64,000 bases of DNA from Gimesia sp. (GCF_040219335.1 NZ_JAVJSQ010000028.1:124001-188000); one strand, 5' to 3'. Positions 8,349 through 17,388 are shown, counted from the stretch's first letter. A program made the numbers and translations. The notes: generated by a model not told the origin, from the sequence alone.

Positions 8349-10973
8349 ATGCAAACTCTCCGAACTCGCTTCCTGTTTGCGTTCCGCACCGCTTTTCTGA
8401 TCTGCTGCGTCAGCCTCCTGACGGCAGGCCCCGCTTTACAGGCTCAAACTAAAAACAAAACACCCGAGTCCACACAAACGGCTCCGGTGAAAACCGGTTT
8501 TGTGAATGCCGTCTATAAAGATGACGCAGGCGAACATCGCTACGTTGTCTTCGTCCCCCTCGATTATAACCCTGCGAAGAAATATCCGGTCATCCTCTTT
8601 CTCCACGGTGCCGGCGAACGGGGTAACGACGGACTCAAACAGACCCAGGTCGGCTTGGGACCGGTTATCAAACAGCAGGAAAAAACATTTCCTTTCATCG
8701 CCGTCTTCCCGCAGGCAGAGAATATGAAAGAACGTCTGCTCGAAGGCTGGCTGGCCGACTCCTCCGACGGCAAACGGGCCCTGCAGATCCTCAACCAGGT
8801 GCTGCAGAAATACTCAACCAATTCGAATCAACAGATCCTGACCGGCTGGTCTATGGGAGGCTACGGCGCATGGAGCATGGCGGCCGCGTTTCCCAATCGC
8901 TGGTCGGCCGTAGTACCTCTCTCCGGCGGTGGTAAAACTGAATCGGCGGCGCAACTCAAAGACGTTCCTCTCTGGGCGTTTCACGGTGCCAAAGATCGGG
9001 TAGTCCTGCCGGAAGAATCTCAGCGTATGATCGACGCAGTCAAGAAAGCAGGCGGCGAACCGCGCTTCACCCTCGTTCCCGATGCCGGACACGATGTCTG
9101 GAAAGTTGCCTACTCTCAGCCCCTGTTCGACTGGATGCAGAATCCGACTCAACAGATTGATCCCGCTGCACCCTTACTGGTCAAGCCGGATCGTAAACAA
9201 CCGGCGGCGGTCGATAGTGAAACTCCCTTCGTACCGGCACTGATGATCAACGACGCTGTCTCAGTGCGACTGGGTAATCGTTTTCTGCAGTCCCTCGCTG
9301 ATGCGGTTCCCAGCATGGTTCCCGCGGATATGCTCGAAGGACGCATCGCCGACATTCAGGACTGGACCACCGCCCAGGGACGCAGCTTCAGTGTGCAGTT
9401 CTCCGGGATCTCCTATAAGGGAGCACTGGAACGCGCCGCCGTGGAAGCCTATGCTGCCGGCACCTTGAACATTCAGCTGGGTATCAAGGATGTGAACCTC
9501 TATATCAGCAACACCTACGTTACCGGCAATCGACATTCCGCGGTCGCCGGTCCGATCTCGGTCAGCATCGGTCATCAACGGCCGGTCTGGCTCAGCTTCG
9601 ATGTGCGGCCCTTTATCCAGGGAGACCAGCTCAAGCTCAAACTGATCCGCACGCGGTTCACCATTCCCCAGGACAACTGGTACGTCTCCGGGCCGGCGGG
9701 CGTTTCGACCCGCGGGATCGGTATGACTTCTGAAAAGGTCTCCAGTGGACTGATTGACGGTATTTACGGGAGCAAGGGCCGTATTGAAGATGAAGTCAAA
9801 GCGATCGTCCCCGGTCTGGTGGAAGAGCTCGAAAAGCAGCTCAGCTTCAGCGAAGCCAGCCAGGTCGTTGATGCCGTCTGGCCACTCCCCGTCTATCAGC
9901 CACGGATTAAACTCTGGCCCCGCGAAGTCGTCACCGATAAGCAGGGGGTCTCACTCAATTTCGGTCTGACCGTCGCAGCCCTTGATCCGACCAATCCACC
10001 GGCCACCGTTCAACAGGTCAACGCCTTCGGAACCCCCGTGGATGAAATTCCCAAGGTCACCGATCTGCAGGTCGGCGTCGCACCCGGGATTCTCAAACCG
10101 CTGACCGAGATGCTCGTCAAAGAGGATGTCGCGCGAATTCCCGTTCTGGATATTCCCGGTCACTCGTTCGATCCACTGGCAGATCCCAAAACTCTGCAGC
10201 AGGTCTTCCCCGATCTGAAACAGTACGGCGACGGACTGCAGATCTGGTCTGAGCTGGTACTCACGCGACCGATTCAGGTAGAAGACAGCAACAAACCCAA
10301 GTCCGCCAGCGATGATCCTTTTCGCTTCGTCGTTCCCCGGGCGGCGATTTCGATGGCGATCAAAAAATCGGCCTCCGAGAAACAGTGGACGCCGTACGCC
10401 GAGTTCTCACTTTCACTGAGTCAGGACGTCGATCCCGAGATCGTCGACCAGAGCTTCTCAAAACGGGCCATTCGCCTGGACTGGGAAGGTGATTCACGCA
10501 TTGGTGGTCTCGCCCGTTTCGCTCCGGATTACAAACCGCAGGAGAAGAACATCGATCAGGAAAAACTGCGTTCCCTGGTCCAGGCGGCCTGGGATGGCTG
10601 GACGAAACAGGGCCCCGCTTCGGTTGCAGAGATCCCCGACATCGAACTCGGCTTCGGCCGTTATCGCATCCAGCAGATCCAGTGGTCCGCACCCCAACTG
10701 CTGGCGACCTTCTCTGTACCCGAATTGAAGATCACCAACGGTACGAAACAGGACATCGAATACGAACTGAAAAGTCCCTACAGTGACTGGGGCGGACCGT
10801 ACAAGCTCAAGCCCGGCGAGTCGCATGCCTTCGATGCGGCGATGCCACTCACCTATCGACGCAAAGTCGATGGGCAAATGCATGTCTTCACGCTTGCCTC
10901 CGGTTCGCATTTTGAGTTCCTGCCCGAAGCCGGTCATCCGGAAGGCGTACTTTACGAAGCCGCCGATAACTGA
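8349..10973 (+). CDS. exported alpha/beta hydrolase with long uncharacterised C-terminal region
   Basis: The 874-residue protein has a signal peptide (cleavage probably near ALQAQ, residue ~32). An alpha/beta hydrolase domain of the predicted-peptidase/dienelactone-hydrolase type covers about 45-265. Visible catalytic elements are the oxyanion loop HGAGERG (86-92), nucleophile Ser168 in GWSMGG, Asp216 in GAKDRVV and His248 in DAGHDVW. The remaining ~600 residues match nothing I recognise; they look beta-rich, with repeated Pro/Asp segments. The substrate is probably an ester or polysaccharide-linked acyl group outside the cytoplasm. Its stop abuts the stop of the convergent complex I-like operon (shared TGATCA). 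Confidence 0.75.
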   Translation: MQTLRTRFLFAFRTAFLICCVSLLTAGPALQAQTKNKTPESTQTAPVKTGFVNAVYKDDAGEHRYVVFVPLDYNPAKKYPVILFLHGAGERGNDGLKQTQVGLGPVIKQQEKTFPFIAVFPQAENMKERLLEGWLADSSDGKRALQILNQVLQKYSTNSNQQILTGWSMGGYGAWSMAAAFPNRWSAVVPLSGGGKTESAAQLKDVPLWAFHGAKDRVVLPEESQRMIDAVKKAGGEPRFTLVPDAGHDVWKVAYSQPLFDWMQNPTQQIDPAAPLLVKPDRKQPAAVDSETPFVPALMINDAVSVRLGNRFLQSLADAVPSMVPADMLEGRIADIQDWTTAQGRSFSVQFSGISYKGALERAAVEAYAAGTLNIQLGIKDVNLYISNTYVTGNRHSAVAGPISVSIGHQRPVWLSFDVRPFIQGDQLKLKLIRTRFTIPQDNWYVSGPAGVSTRGIGMTSEKVSSGLIDGIYGSKGRIEDEVKAIVPGLVEELEKQLSFSEASQVVDAVWPLPVYQPRIKLWPREVVTDKQGVSLNFGLTVAALDPTNPPATVQQVNAFGTPVDEIPKVTDLQVGVAPGILKPLTEMLVKEDVARIPVLDIPGHSFDPLADPKTLQQVFPDLKQYGDGLQIWSELVLTRPIQVEDSNKPKSASDDPFRFVVPRAAISMAIKKSASEKQWTPYAEFSLSLSQDVDPEIVDQSFSKRAIRLDWEGDSRIGGLARFAPDYKPQEKNIDQEKLRSLVQAAWDGWTKQGPASVAEIPDIELGFGRYRIQQIQWSAPQLLATFSVPELKITNGTKQDIEYELKSPYSDWGGPYKLKPGESHAFDAAMPLTYRRKVDGQMHVFTLASGSHFEFLPEAGHPEGVLYEAADN

Positions 10974-12584
10974 TCACTCTTCAACGGCCGCCTCGGTAGA
11001 CGGGGCGGCCTCATAGCTGACCAGTGGGAACAGCGTCCGCTCCAGCAGATAGGCGGGCGTGATCCCCAGGCTGACAATCAATAACACGGCTGGAGCCAGA
11101 GCCAGCCAGACCAGCGCCCGTTTCTCTGCGGGCGCTGTTTCTTTGTCGGCATTGTCGGGAGCGGAATGCGAAACGGTCAACAACTGCCAGCCTCCGCGAA
11201 TCAGCGCCAGGTTGAACAGCAATGTTCCCAGCAGATAGCCCAGGGCCAGCAGCATCTGCTGACTGGTCAGGCTCCATAGGAACGCAAAGCAAGCGGTGAA
11301 ACCACCCAGGCCCGGAGCTCCGATCAGCGTCAACAGCGACAGCCAGCCCAGCCAGTACATCACTCGTTCTGAGGGATGCCCCTGTGTCAGTGACAGGCAG
11401 GGCATCACCAGCAGCAACACTCCCGCAGCCAGCCCCTGCACCACATTCAACACAGCGAAGTAAGCAACGACTTCCTGGGAGGCAGAGAGAATCGTCAGCG
11501 TTAAGGCCGCCTGTCCCACCAGGAGCCAGACGACTGTCTGCAGCAGTTCTCGACGGGCATATGCCAGTAACGCCGTGATCAGGAATCCGACGATTCCCCA
11601 CAATGCCAGCAGGGAATACAGGCTCTCACTCACACTCTGCTGCAGCGGTAACAGGCAACGCAGCATGCCGTAGACGCTCAGCTTGGTAAGGATCAATAAT
11701 AGAATCAGCGACCAGCCCGTCATCACAGAGGGGGAAGCGGTTTGTGTCGTCTGCTGTTTCAGCCACTGAGTCATGCCGTAATAAGCGGGGAACAGAAAAC
11801 CTTTGCAGGCAAAACCGGCCAGTAACAGCAACAGGATCCACGGGGCACTGGTGCTCCAGTAAGCCTCAGCTAAAGGGTAAAGCCGGACGTCGCTCCTGCT
11901 CTCTCTGAACAAGGCGTCAAACTGAAAGGTGAGTGCCTGCGGCGCCTCGAGCAGCACACCCTGCATCCAGGAAAACGATGTCGCCGCCAGCAGTAGTCCC
12001 GCCAGAATCAAAGTGTCCCCCAGCAGTTGCAGATACAAGGTGCTTTCCAGCACCGAGCGGGCCCGCGAACCGTTCCAGACCTGGAGCAGACCGATGGTGC
12101 AGACCGTCGACAGAAACAGGAACGTCACAAAACTGATCACATCATGCGAGATCAACAGTCCTGCCAGCAGTGACTGCAGAATCAGTAACAGAAAGTAATG
12201 CCGATGCGAGACCCTCGTCAGTCGATTGGAAAAGAAGACTAACAGCGGCCAGAGGCAGGTGATCAACAGCAGAAACCAGGCGGACAGCGCATCGAGGCCC
12301 CACTGAAAATTCCGGGGTGTGGCGGCGTCGGGACCGGCCGTACTCAGCACCGGTAGCTTGAGCGTTATTGAAATGATGCGGGTCGCTCCGGTTCCCTGCA
12401 GTTCGGGGGCGAAGAGAACCAGCGCCAGAATCAGGCAGGAGACGAGCGTATTCGAGAACGCGGTCCAGCGATGGAATTCCAGACCCAGTTTCACGCTGCC
12501 CAGGCCAAAGCAGGCTCCGGCGACTGGCATCACCACCAGCAGTACAGGCGAAAACGAAATCAGGGAATTCAGAAACAGGTCCAT
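10974..12584 (-). CDS. NuoM-like (antiporter-type) membrane subunit, degenerate
   Basis: A 536-residue polytopic protein matching complex I antiporter-like subunits. Resemblances are WGLDALSAWFLLLITCLWPL near residue 95 and ACKGFLFPAYYGMTQWL with Lys261 at the TM7 lysine position. TKLSVYGMLR has Lys301 at the TM8 lysine position. The TM5 glutamate expected in a 'WE' motif is missing (FLFLSTVCTIGLLQVW instead). It is the last gene of the six-gene operon, 66 bases after the NuoL-like gene. It could equally be a NuoN relative. Electron-transfer subunits are absent nearby, so its role is unknown. Confidence 0.7.
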   Translation of the reverse strand: MDLFLNSLISFSPVLLVVMPVAGACFGLGSVKLGLEFHRWTAFSNTLVSCLILALVLFAPELQGTGATRIISITLKLPVLSTAGPDAATPRNFQWGLDALSAWFLLLITCLWPLLVFFSNRLTRVSHRHYFLLLILQSLLAGLLISHDVISFVTFLFLSTVCTIGLLQVWNGSRARSVLESTLYLQLLGDTLILAGLLLAATSFSWMQGVLLEAPQALTFQFDALFRESRSDVRLYPLAEAYWSTSAPWILLLLLAGFACKGFLFPAYYGMTQWLKQQTTQTASPSVMTGWSLILLLILTKLSVYGMLRCLLPLQQSVSESLYSLLALWGIVGFLITALLAYARRELLQTVVWLLVGQAALTLTILSASQEVVAYFAVLNVVQGLAAGVLLLVMPCLSLTQGHPSERVMYWLGWLSLLTLIGAPGLGGFTACFAFLWSLTSQQMLLALGYLLGTLLFNLALIRGGWQLLTVSHSAPDNADKETAPAEKRALVWLALAPAVLLIVSLGITPAYLLERTLFPLVSYEAAPSTEAAVEE

Positions 12585-12650
12585 GAACGGGGCTCAATCA
12601 AATAAATCAAATCAATCCAGGCAAAATCGTAACCGGGGAAACGCATCTCG

Positions 12651-14531
12651 CTAAATCTGTAACACCATCAACACCAGAATTAACACAGACAGGGTCATCA
12701 CCAGTATCAATGTCGGAAAGGTGACCTGGCCGTTCTGCATGTGCAGCAGCAGATCGCCCCAGGCCCGCGGCAGTCGCTCCAGCGAGAACCGACTCAGACG
12801 GGAAACGATCCACTCCTCAATCAGGGACACCGTTCGGGCCAGCAACTCCAGTGGCTGAATCAATGCACGGTCCAGCAGCGACATCAGGTAATAATGCGAA
12901 CGTCCCAACTGCAGCAGAGCCGGCGGTTCCGTAGTCGCGTTAGAACGGGAACGTCCCGCGGTCATCCAGATGAGGATCATCGCCACCAGCAGAGCCAGAC
13001 CGAACAGGCTGCACAGCAGCCAGTCATGTTCGAACAGCGGAGGCAGCATTTCCAGCAGAGGTCCCGGCCAGAGAGACGGCACAAAAGGGAAGGGAATCAG
13101 TAACAGACTTGCCAGCAGACTCACCCCCAGTGTCGCACTCCACAGGGCGAGCACCGGGAAGGATGCACCAGTCTTCGATGATGAGTGTGAATCCGCCAGC
13201 GAGAAATAAAATCGCATCAGGCCTGCGACATATCCTGCTGCTACAGGTACGGTGAGCCATATAAAGAAACTGACGCGTAAATCGTCGGTCGCGGCGCGGG
13301 ACAGGATCAGCGCCGGCAGCAGACCCACCAGTCCACAGACCGCCAGCAGAATCAAAAGCATCAGGCAGAGCTTAACAGACGACAGCGCTGCCCTCGGGAT
13401 CCCATTCTGTTCTCGCCAGGCTGCCAGTAAAATCAGGATCACCAGGACCAGGAGTTCCAGAACCACCAGTGCCAGTGTGCTGGACAGCGTTCCCACCTGA
13501 CCCAGTCCCACAGACGCGACCGCCAGTCCCGCGAGCGTTGCCGTCAACCAGCTCAGACTGCGATCCGGGTGCGCATCGCGAGGCAGGCTCAAAGCGGAAA
13601 ACAGAGTCAGCAGAGCAGACAGCGTTCCCAGTTGTACCATCAGCGTACGGGTTGCAGGGACAGCCTGAATCAGAGGCGCGCAGCGGAGCAACAGGAACAG
13701 TCCCGCGGACATCGCCAGCAGATTGATCCCGGCCAGCGAACGTGCCGACCAGTTCTCTTCCCGACTCACCAGCAGGGCCGAAGCAGGAAACAGGCTCAGG
13801 CGAGGCAGGGCGGCAAAGAAGAGCAGCACGCTGATGCCGGGCAGGGCAGTGCGATTGGTTTCTGCAACCTGGGTCAGCGCCACCGGCTGCAGCATCGTAA
13901 GAAAATCCAGACTGGTGAAATTGGTCTGAACGAGAAACAGTCCCAACAGCAGCATGCCATCCCCCAGCGCATTCCAGCCCCACCAGTGTCGGCGTGCCGT
14001 TTCCGGAGCGAGCGTCGTCCGCAGGTGCACTTCATGCAGCAGGTTCAGACTCATCGAGAGCAGGCACCAGCAGAAAAAGAGTTGTAGAAAGTTTGTTGCC
14101 AGGATGATGCCAGTCGTGGCGCAGAAGCCCATCAGTAACAGCAAACCCCCGTAGCGTGGCGCAACAGTATCTGCAGACTCAGCTGAATTGGGCGGACTCA
14201 ACAACAGTACGCAGAGCATGCCTGCCGAGACCAGCGTATAGAATGTCAGGCTCAGTGAATCGTAGAGTACACCGATCTGCAGAGGCAGAGACGTTTCGTC
14301 GGGAAGCGTCAGCCAGCGAACCAGGGGGAACGAATAAGACTGTTCTCCCAACAGGGGACTGAAGTAACCAGTCGAGGCCAACGCGACCAGTGTCGTGACT
14401 GAGACTCCCAGCAGTGCGGGCCAGCGCGGATTCCCTTTGAGAATGCGACAGGCAACCAGGGCCGACATCACCACCGTGACGAAGGGCACGACCAGTCCGA
14501 GTTGCAGTAACAGGGTGATTGTTCTATCCAC
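12651..14531 (-). CDS. NuoL-like membrane subunit, degenerate
   Basis: This large polytopic protein is about 626 residues from GTG 14531; an in-frame ATG at 14591 would add 20 residues. It aligns by eye with NuoL, including the C-terminal part. There, a long amphipathic stretch and a final membrane helix preceded by MQNGQVTFPTLIL resemble NuoL's lateral helix and last TM. Key charged residues differ. The TM5 'WE' glutamate is Cys (FFCWCLLSMSLNLL), the TM7 lysine region reads LPRLSLFPASALLV, and the TM8/loop lysines are not evident. GTG 14531 overlaps the NuoK-like stop by eight bases, which suggests translational coupling. Confidence 0.7.
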   Translation of the reverse strand: MDRTITLLLQLGLVVPFVTVVMSALVACRILKGNPRWPALLGVSVTTLVALASTGYFSPLLGEQSYSFPLVRWLTLPDETSLPLQIGVLYDSLSLTFYTLVSAGMLCVLLLSPPNSAESADTVAPRYGGLLLLMGFCATTGIILATNFLQLFFCWCLLSMSLNLLHEVHLRTTLAPETARRHWWGWNALGDGMLLLGLFLVQTNFTSLDFLTMLQPVALTQVAETNRTALPGISVLLFFAALPRLSLFPASALLVSREENWSARSLAGINLLAMSAGLFLLLRCAPLIQAVPATRTLMVQLGTLSALLTLFSALSLPRDAHPDRSLSWLTATLAGLAVASVGLGQVGTLSSTLALVVLELLVLVILILLAAWREQNGIPRAALSSVKLCLMLLILLAVCGLVGLLPALILSRAATDDLRVSFFIWLTVPVAAGYVAGLMRFYFSLADSHSSSKTGASFPVLALWSATLGVSLLASLLLIPFPFVPSLWPGPLLEMLPPLFEHDWLLCSLFGLALLVAMILIWMTAGRSRSNATTEPPALLQLGRSHYYLMSLLDRALIQPLELLARTVSLIEEWIVSRLSRFSLERLPRAWGDLLLHMQNGQVTFPTLILVMTLSVLILVLMVLQI

Positions 14532-14868
14532 CAGACCCGGCCCCCCTTTCCACGGGGGACTTCGTTTCCGCAGTGGCATCGGTATCAGCATCAGGTGATT
14601 GACGGCGCAGGCTGAGTACCGCCAGCGCAGCGGCTGGCAGCATCACCAGGAACAGGACGAACAGAAAAAACACGGTCTGTGCCCGCGAACCCTGATACTC
14701 TGCAAACGCCGCCAGCATGAGGCCCGCTCCCTGCAGCCAGATCAGCAACGAAAAGACAGTCGCCAGGCGATGCCGCTGCAGCAGCATTCCCAGGTAGCCG
14801 ACAGCGATCAGGATGATCCCGATCATCAGACTCTGGTGAAGGACGGCGGTGGCCTGCAACAGTATCAT
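14524..14868 (-). CDS. NuoK-like membrane subunit lacking both key glutamates
   Basis: A 114-residue protein with three membrane helices, the usual NuoK size and topology. Spacing and residues align well with NuoK (VGYLGMLLQRHRLATVFSLL, then a third helix VFFLFVLFLVMLPAAALAVL). The two glutamates essential for proton transfer in NuoK (E36 and E72 in E. coli numbering) fall at Leu42 and at the Pro of MLPAA. The ATG at 14868 overlaps the upstream gene's stop as ATGA. A ~25-residue polar tail follows the last helix. Homology is inferred from pattern and gene order. Confidence 0.65.
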   Translation of the reverse strand: MILLQATAVLHQSLMIGIILIAVGYLGMLLQRHRLATVFSLLIWLQGAGLMLAAFAEYQGSRAQTVFFLFVLFLVMLPAAALAVLSLRRQSPDADTDATAETKSPVERGAGSGG

Positions 14869-15671
14869 GCGTTCCCTCCCGGTTCCTCTGTCTGTGAAAC
14901 GCGTGACGCCCGCGGGGAAAAGACCAGCCAGGTCATGCCCACAAAAACCAGCAGCACGAAGCAGAGCAGAAGCAGCAACGTCGGCCAGTGTTGACTGAAT
15001 AACCGGGGCAGCAGTTCCGGTAAGGAGAGCCCGGTCCATTCTGATTTCGGTACGGGGGTCACTTCGGCTCCCGGCCCCCAGTCCCGCTGGACCACCCACA
15101 GACAGACACATAACAGAAATCCACACGCCAGGCAGGCAAGCAGCGGTTCGCGGAACGCGCCCTCTTCGTCCTGCTCTGCCGAGGCTGATTCGGGTGATTC
15201 CTCGTCAGTGCAGTTGTGATAACAGAGCAACAGGATCAGGCCTCCCAGAGTCAGCCAGCTGAGAATCATCAGCGGAGGCATGTGAGCCTGAAGAAATAAT
15301 AATCCACTGGAGAGCAGAGAAACCGACGCAGCTGCCAGGGCCCATCTCATTCGCGAAACGAGTACCGCGGCGGCACCACTGACGATAACCAGCGTACCCA
15401 CGGGAATCGGACTGAATAACGCCAGCAGCGACTCCGCCTTGCCCTCGGTCTTGAAAGAGAAGGGAGAGCCGAACCAGTAGAGCAGGATCAGCAGTGCCCC
15501 GATCGACAGCAACGGCCAGCCCCAGCGGTGCGCTGTCTCTGGTGCCTGATGCGTCGTTAAATTCAGGTAACCATACACGCCGGTCAGCATCAGTAGAATC
15601 AGGACCGCCAATGTTAAAAACAGCAGGTTATCCGCGGTGCCGGGCAGGTAGAATAACAGTTCGTCGATCAT
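14865..15671 (-). CDS. NuoJ-like membrane subunit
   Basis: A protein of 268 residues with about seven hydrophobic segments. The central part (AAAVLVSRMRWALAAASVSL to PLMILSWLTLGGLILLL) follows the NuoJ pattern of TM2-TM3. The C-terminal part (LPELLPRLFSQHWPTLLLLL) resembles the loop and last helix of NuoJ. The NuoJ TM3 pi-bulge motif (YAGAVMVLF-like) is replaced by LTLGGLILLL. Extra N-terminal helices make it longer than typical NuoJ (~165-200). ATG 15671 has a strong GGGAGG site and overlaps the upstream stop as ATGA. Confidence 0.6.
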   Translation of the reverse strand: MIDELLFYLPGTADNLLFLTLAVLILLMLTGVYGYLNLTTHQAPETAHRWGWPLLSIGALLILLYWFGSPFSFKTEGKAESLLALFSPIPVGTLVIVSGAAAVLVSRMRWALAAASVSLLSSGLLFLQAHMPPLMILSWLTLGGLILLLCYHNCTDEESPESASAEQDEEGAFREPLLACLACGFLLCVCLWVVQRDWGPGAEVTPVPKSEWTGLSLPELLPRLFSQHWPTLLLLLCFVLLVFVGMTWLVFSPRASRVSQTEEPGGNA

Positions 15672-16708
15672 GATTGAACCTCCCCTGCAGGCTGCACTTC
15701 CGTATGTGTGTTCGTGGAAGCAGGGAATGGGAACCGGGGGAGAACAAAGCCCCACCAGATCGCCAGCAGGCTGAAGTTGAGCAGCAGATGCATGTAATGG
15801 TCTGACATACCCAGCACATGAAACGCCAGAAACGAAGCGGAAATCGCAACCAGCGACAGCCAGAGCAACAACTTCCAGAGCGCTTCCGGATCATAGCCGG
15901 GACGTCGGTTCAGAAAACGGATCAGTCGATAATGGACTCCCACCAGCACCAGGGGCAGGGCGGGAAACAAACCAAATCGCATGACAATCTGCAGCACGCT
16001 CATCTCCTCGTGCGGAGCGAAGCAGGTCAGGCTGAGGATGATGATAGACATCACGAAGACGGTGTTGAAGAGATGCAATTCGCGAATCCAGTGCTGTACC
16101 GGCCGGACAGGTTTGGGTGCCTGGGCATTGACGAGAATCACAGGGCCGGTCAGCGACAGGAACAGTGCCAGCATTCCCACCGGTTGTATCAGCAGCAGCC
16201 AGACAGTGGAGGTCGCACCGCTCGTAGCCTGTTCCGCATGCACGGGGAGATAGGCGGCCACCGAGGCGAAAGACAGCAGCAGCGGCAGCCAGAAATAGCC
16301 GTTGAGTAGCAATCCCGACAGCGGGTGCCTCTGTCGCTCGGTTACCGCCAGACTGATATGCCCCGCTGCTTGTAGCAGTACGAACAATCCCAGATACATC
16401 ATCGGTGCATAGCGGCACGTCACGAGCCCGGTCGCTTCGACCGGTTCACTCCGTATGGACCACATGTTGGTGATATAACCGGGGAGAAAAGCAATGGTCA
16501 GCAAACCGCAGGTCAGTGAGAACAGCAACAGACAGCGTTCGCTCCGTTGAGTGATCTCTGCCTGGGAACGGGCAACCCGCTTCAGTGCGAGTTGCAGTCG
16601 CGTTTTGACAGAGGCGTTCAGGGGAGACCAGGCCGTCTCTGCCAGCAGCATTGAGATCAACAGAAACACGAGCGTGCTAATCAGGAACAGGGGAATCTGC
16701 CACAGCAT
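15668..16708 (-). CDS. NuoH-like membrane subunit without the quinone-site acidic motif
   Basis: A 346-residue protein with about eight helices, the NuoH length and topology. Recognisable stretches are WLLLIQPVGMLALFLSL (compare the NuoH helix before the acidic loop) and the C-terminal PGYDPEALWKLLLWLSL (compare NuoH 'PR.RYDQLM.LGWK'). NuoH normally has an E..R.PFD.PE.E.E loop next to the quinone cavity. Here the equivalent segment is LTGPVILVNAQAPKP with no such acids. It starts one base inside the previous gene's stop codon. Without the acidic loop it is unlikely to be a normal ubiquinone-reducing subunit. Confidence 0.6.
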   Translation of the reverse strand: MLWQIPLFLISTLVFLLISMLLAETAWSPLNASVKTRLQLALKRVARSQAEITQRSERCLLLFSLTCGLLTIAFLPGYITNMWSIRSEPVEATGLVTCRYAPMMYLGLFVLLQAAGHISLAVTERQRHPLSGLLLNGYFWLPLLLSFASVAAYLPVHAEQATSGATSTVWLLLIQPVGMLALFLSLTGPVILVNAQAPKPVRPVQHWIRELHLFNTVFVMSIIILSLTCFAPHEEMSVLQIVMRFGLFPALPLVLVGVHYRLIRFLNRRPGYDPEALWKLLLWLSLVAISASFLAFHVLGMSDHYMHLLLNFSLLAIWWGFVLPRFPFPASTNTHTEVQPAGEVQS

Positions 16709-17136
16709 CAGGTGGCCTCCGTCAGATTCGAATCATCGGCGGAAGCTGATTCATGTTCCGCATAGATCGTCAATTCAGGAGCAGAGGACACTGGTGCGGT
16801 CTGCGACTTTTTCGGTGCGGACAACATGCCCGACCAGAGTGCCATACCCCAGGTCAGGAGCAGGGCCGCTCCCAGAGTCCAGGTGATCGGGTTCCGCAGT
16901 GAGGTTGTCTGCACACTGATTCCCAGTGCCAGCAGCAGAATACAGACGGCAATCAACACGGTCGTAAAGTTCCAGTACAGCGCGTGCTGTGGTGCTACAT
17001 AAGGGCCGGCGTTCGACACGGAGTCTTCGACGATTGATTCAGACTCGTCGCGAAACCATTTCTGAATGGCCCACCAGACAGCCAGCGCCGTCAGCGAAGC
17101 AGTCAGCAGTAATATCAGAAAGGTGAACCAATCCAT
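16708..17136 (-). CDS. three-helix membrane protein, possible NuoA-like subunit
   Basis: First gene of the operon, 142 residues from ATG 17136. The layout is one helix, a ~35-residue polar acidic loop, two further helices and a charged tail, as in NuoA. The NuoA loop cysteine motif (ECG) and the TM2 FD.E acids are missing, so homology rests on size, topology and position before the NuoH-like gene. The frame is open further upstream to 17304, but the ATG at 17136 directly precedes the first helix. The promoter must lie in the 250-base divergent gap before the cyclotransferase gene. Confidence 0.5.
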   Translation of the reverse strand: MDWFTFLILLLTASLTALAVWWAIQKWFRDESESIVEDSVSNAGPYVAPQHALYWNFTTVLIAVCILLLALGISVQTTSLRNPITWTLGAALLLTWGMALWSGMLSAPKKSQTAPVSSAPELTIYAEHESASADDSNLTEAT

Positions 17137-17388
17137 GGTGGACTTTCGACGAAATGCGGAATAGCAGCCGGGAACGCAGGTGACCGAACTGTTGATAGAC
17201 ACCAATTTTAAGTGAAATCGAGGACGAAGCGAAGCGACTCGCCTCCTGCAAATCTTCCAATTCAGGAAATGAATGTGCGCCGCCACTTTACAGTAGACGC
17301 CCACCTGCCAACAATGCTACCGGTCGAGCAAGCGGATCTGTCGGCACCGGTTGAACGAGATCCCGCTCCATCCGGGGAAGGCACTGGC

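Noticed and set aside
10974-17136. the operon as a normal NADH:quinone oxidoreductase
   Set aside because: No Fe-S, flavin or NADH subunit is encoded, and the key acidic residues of the H-, K- and L-like subunits are not seen.
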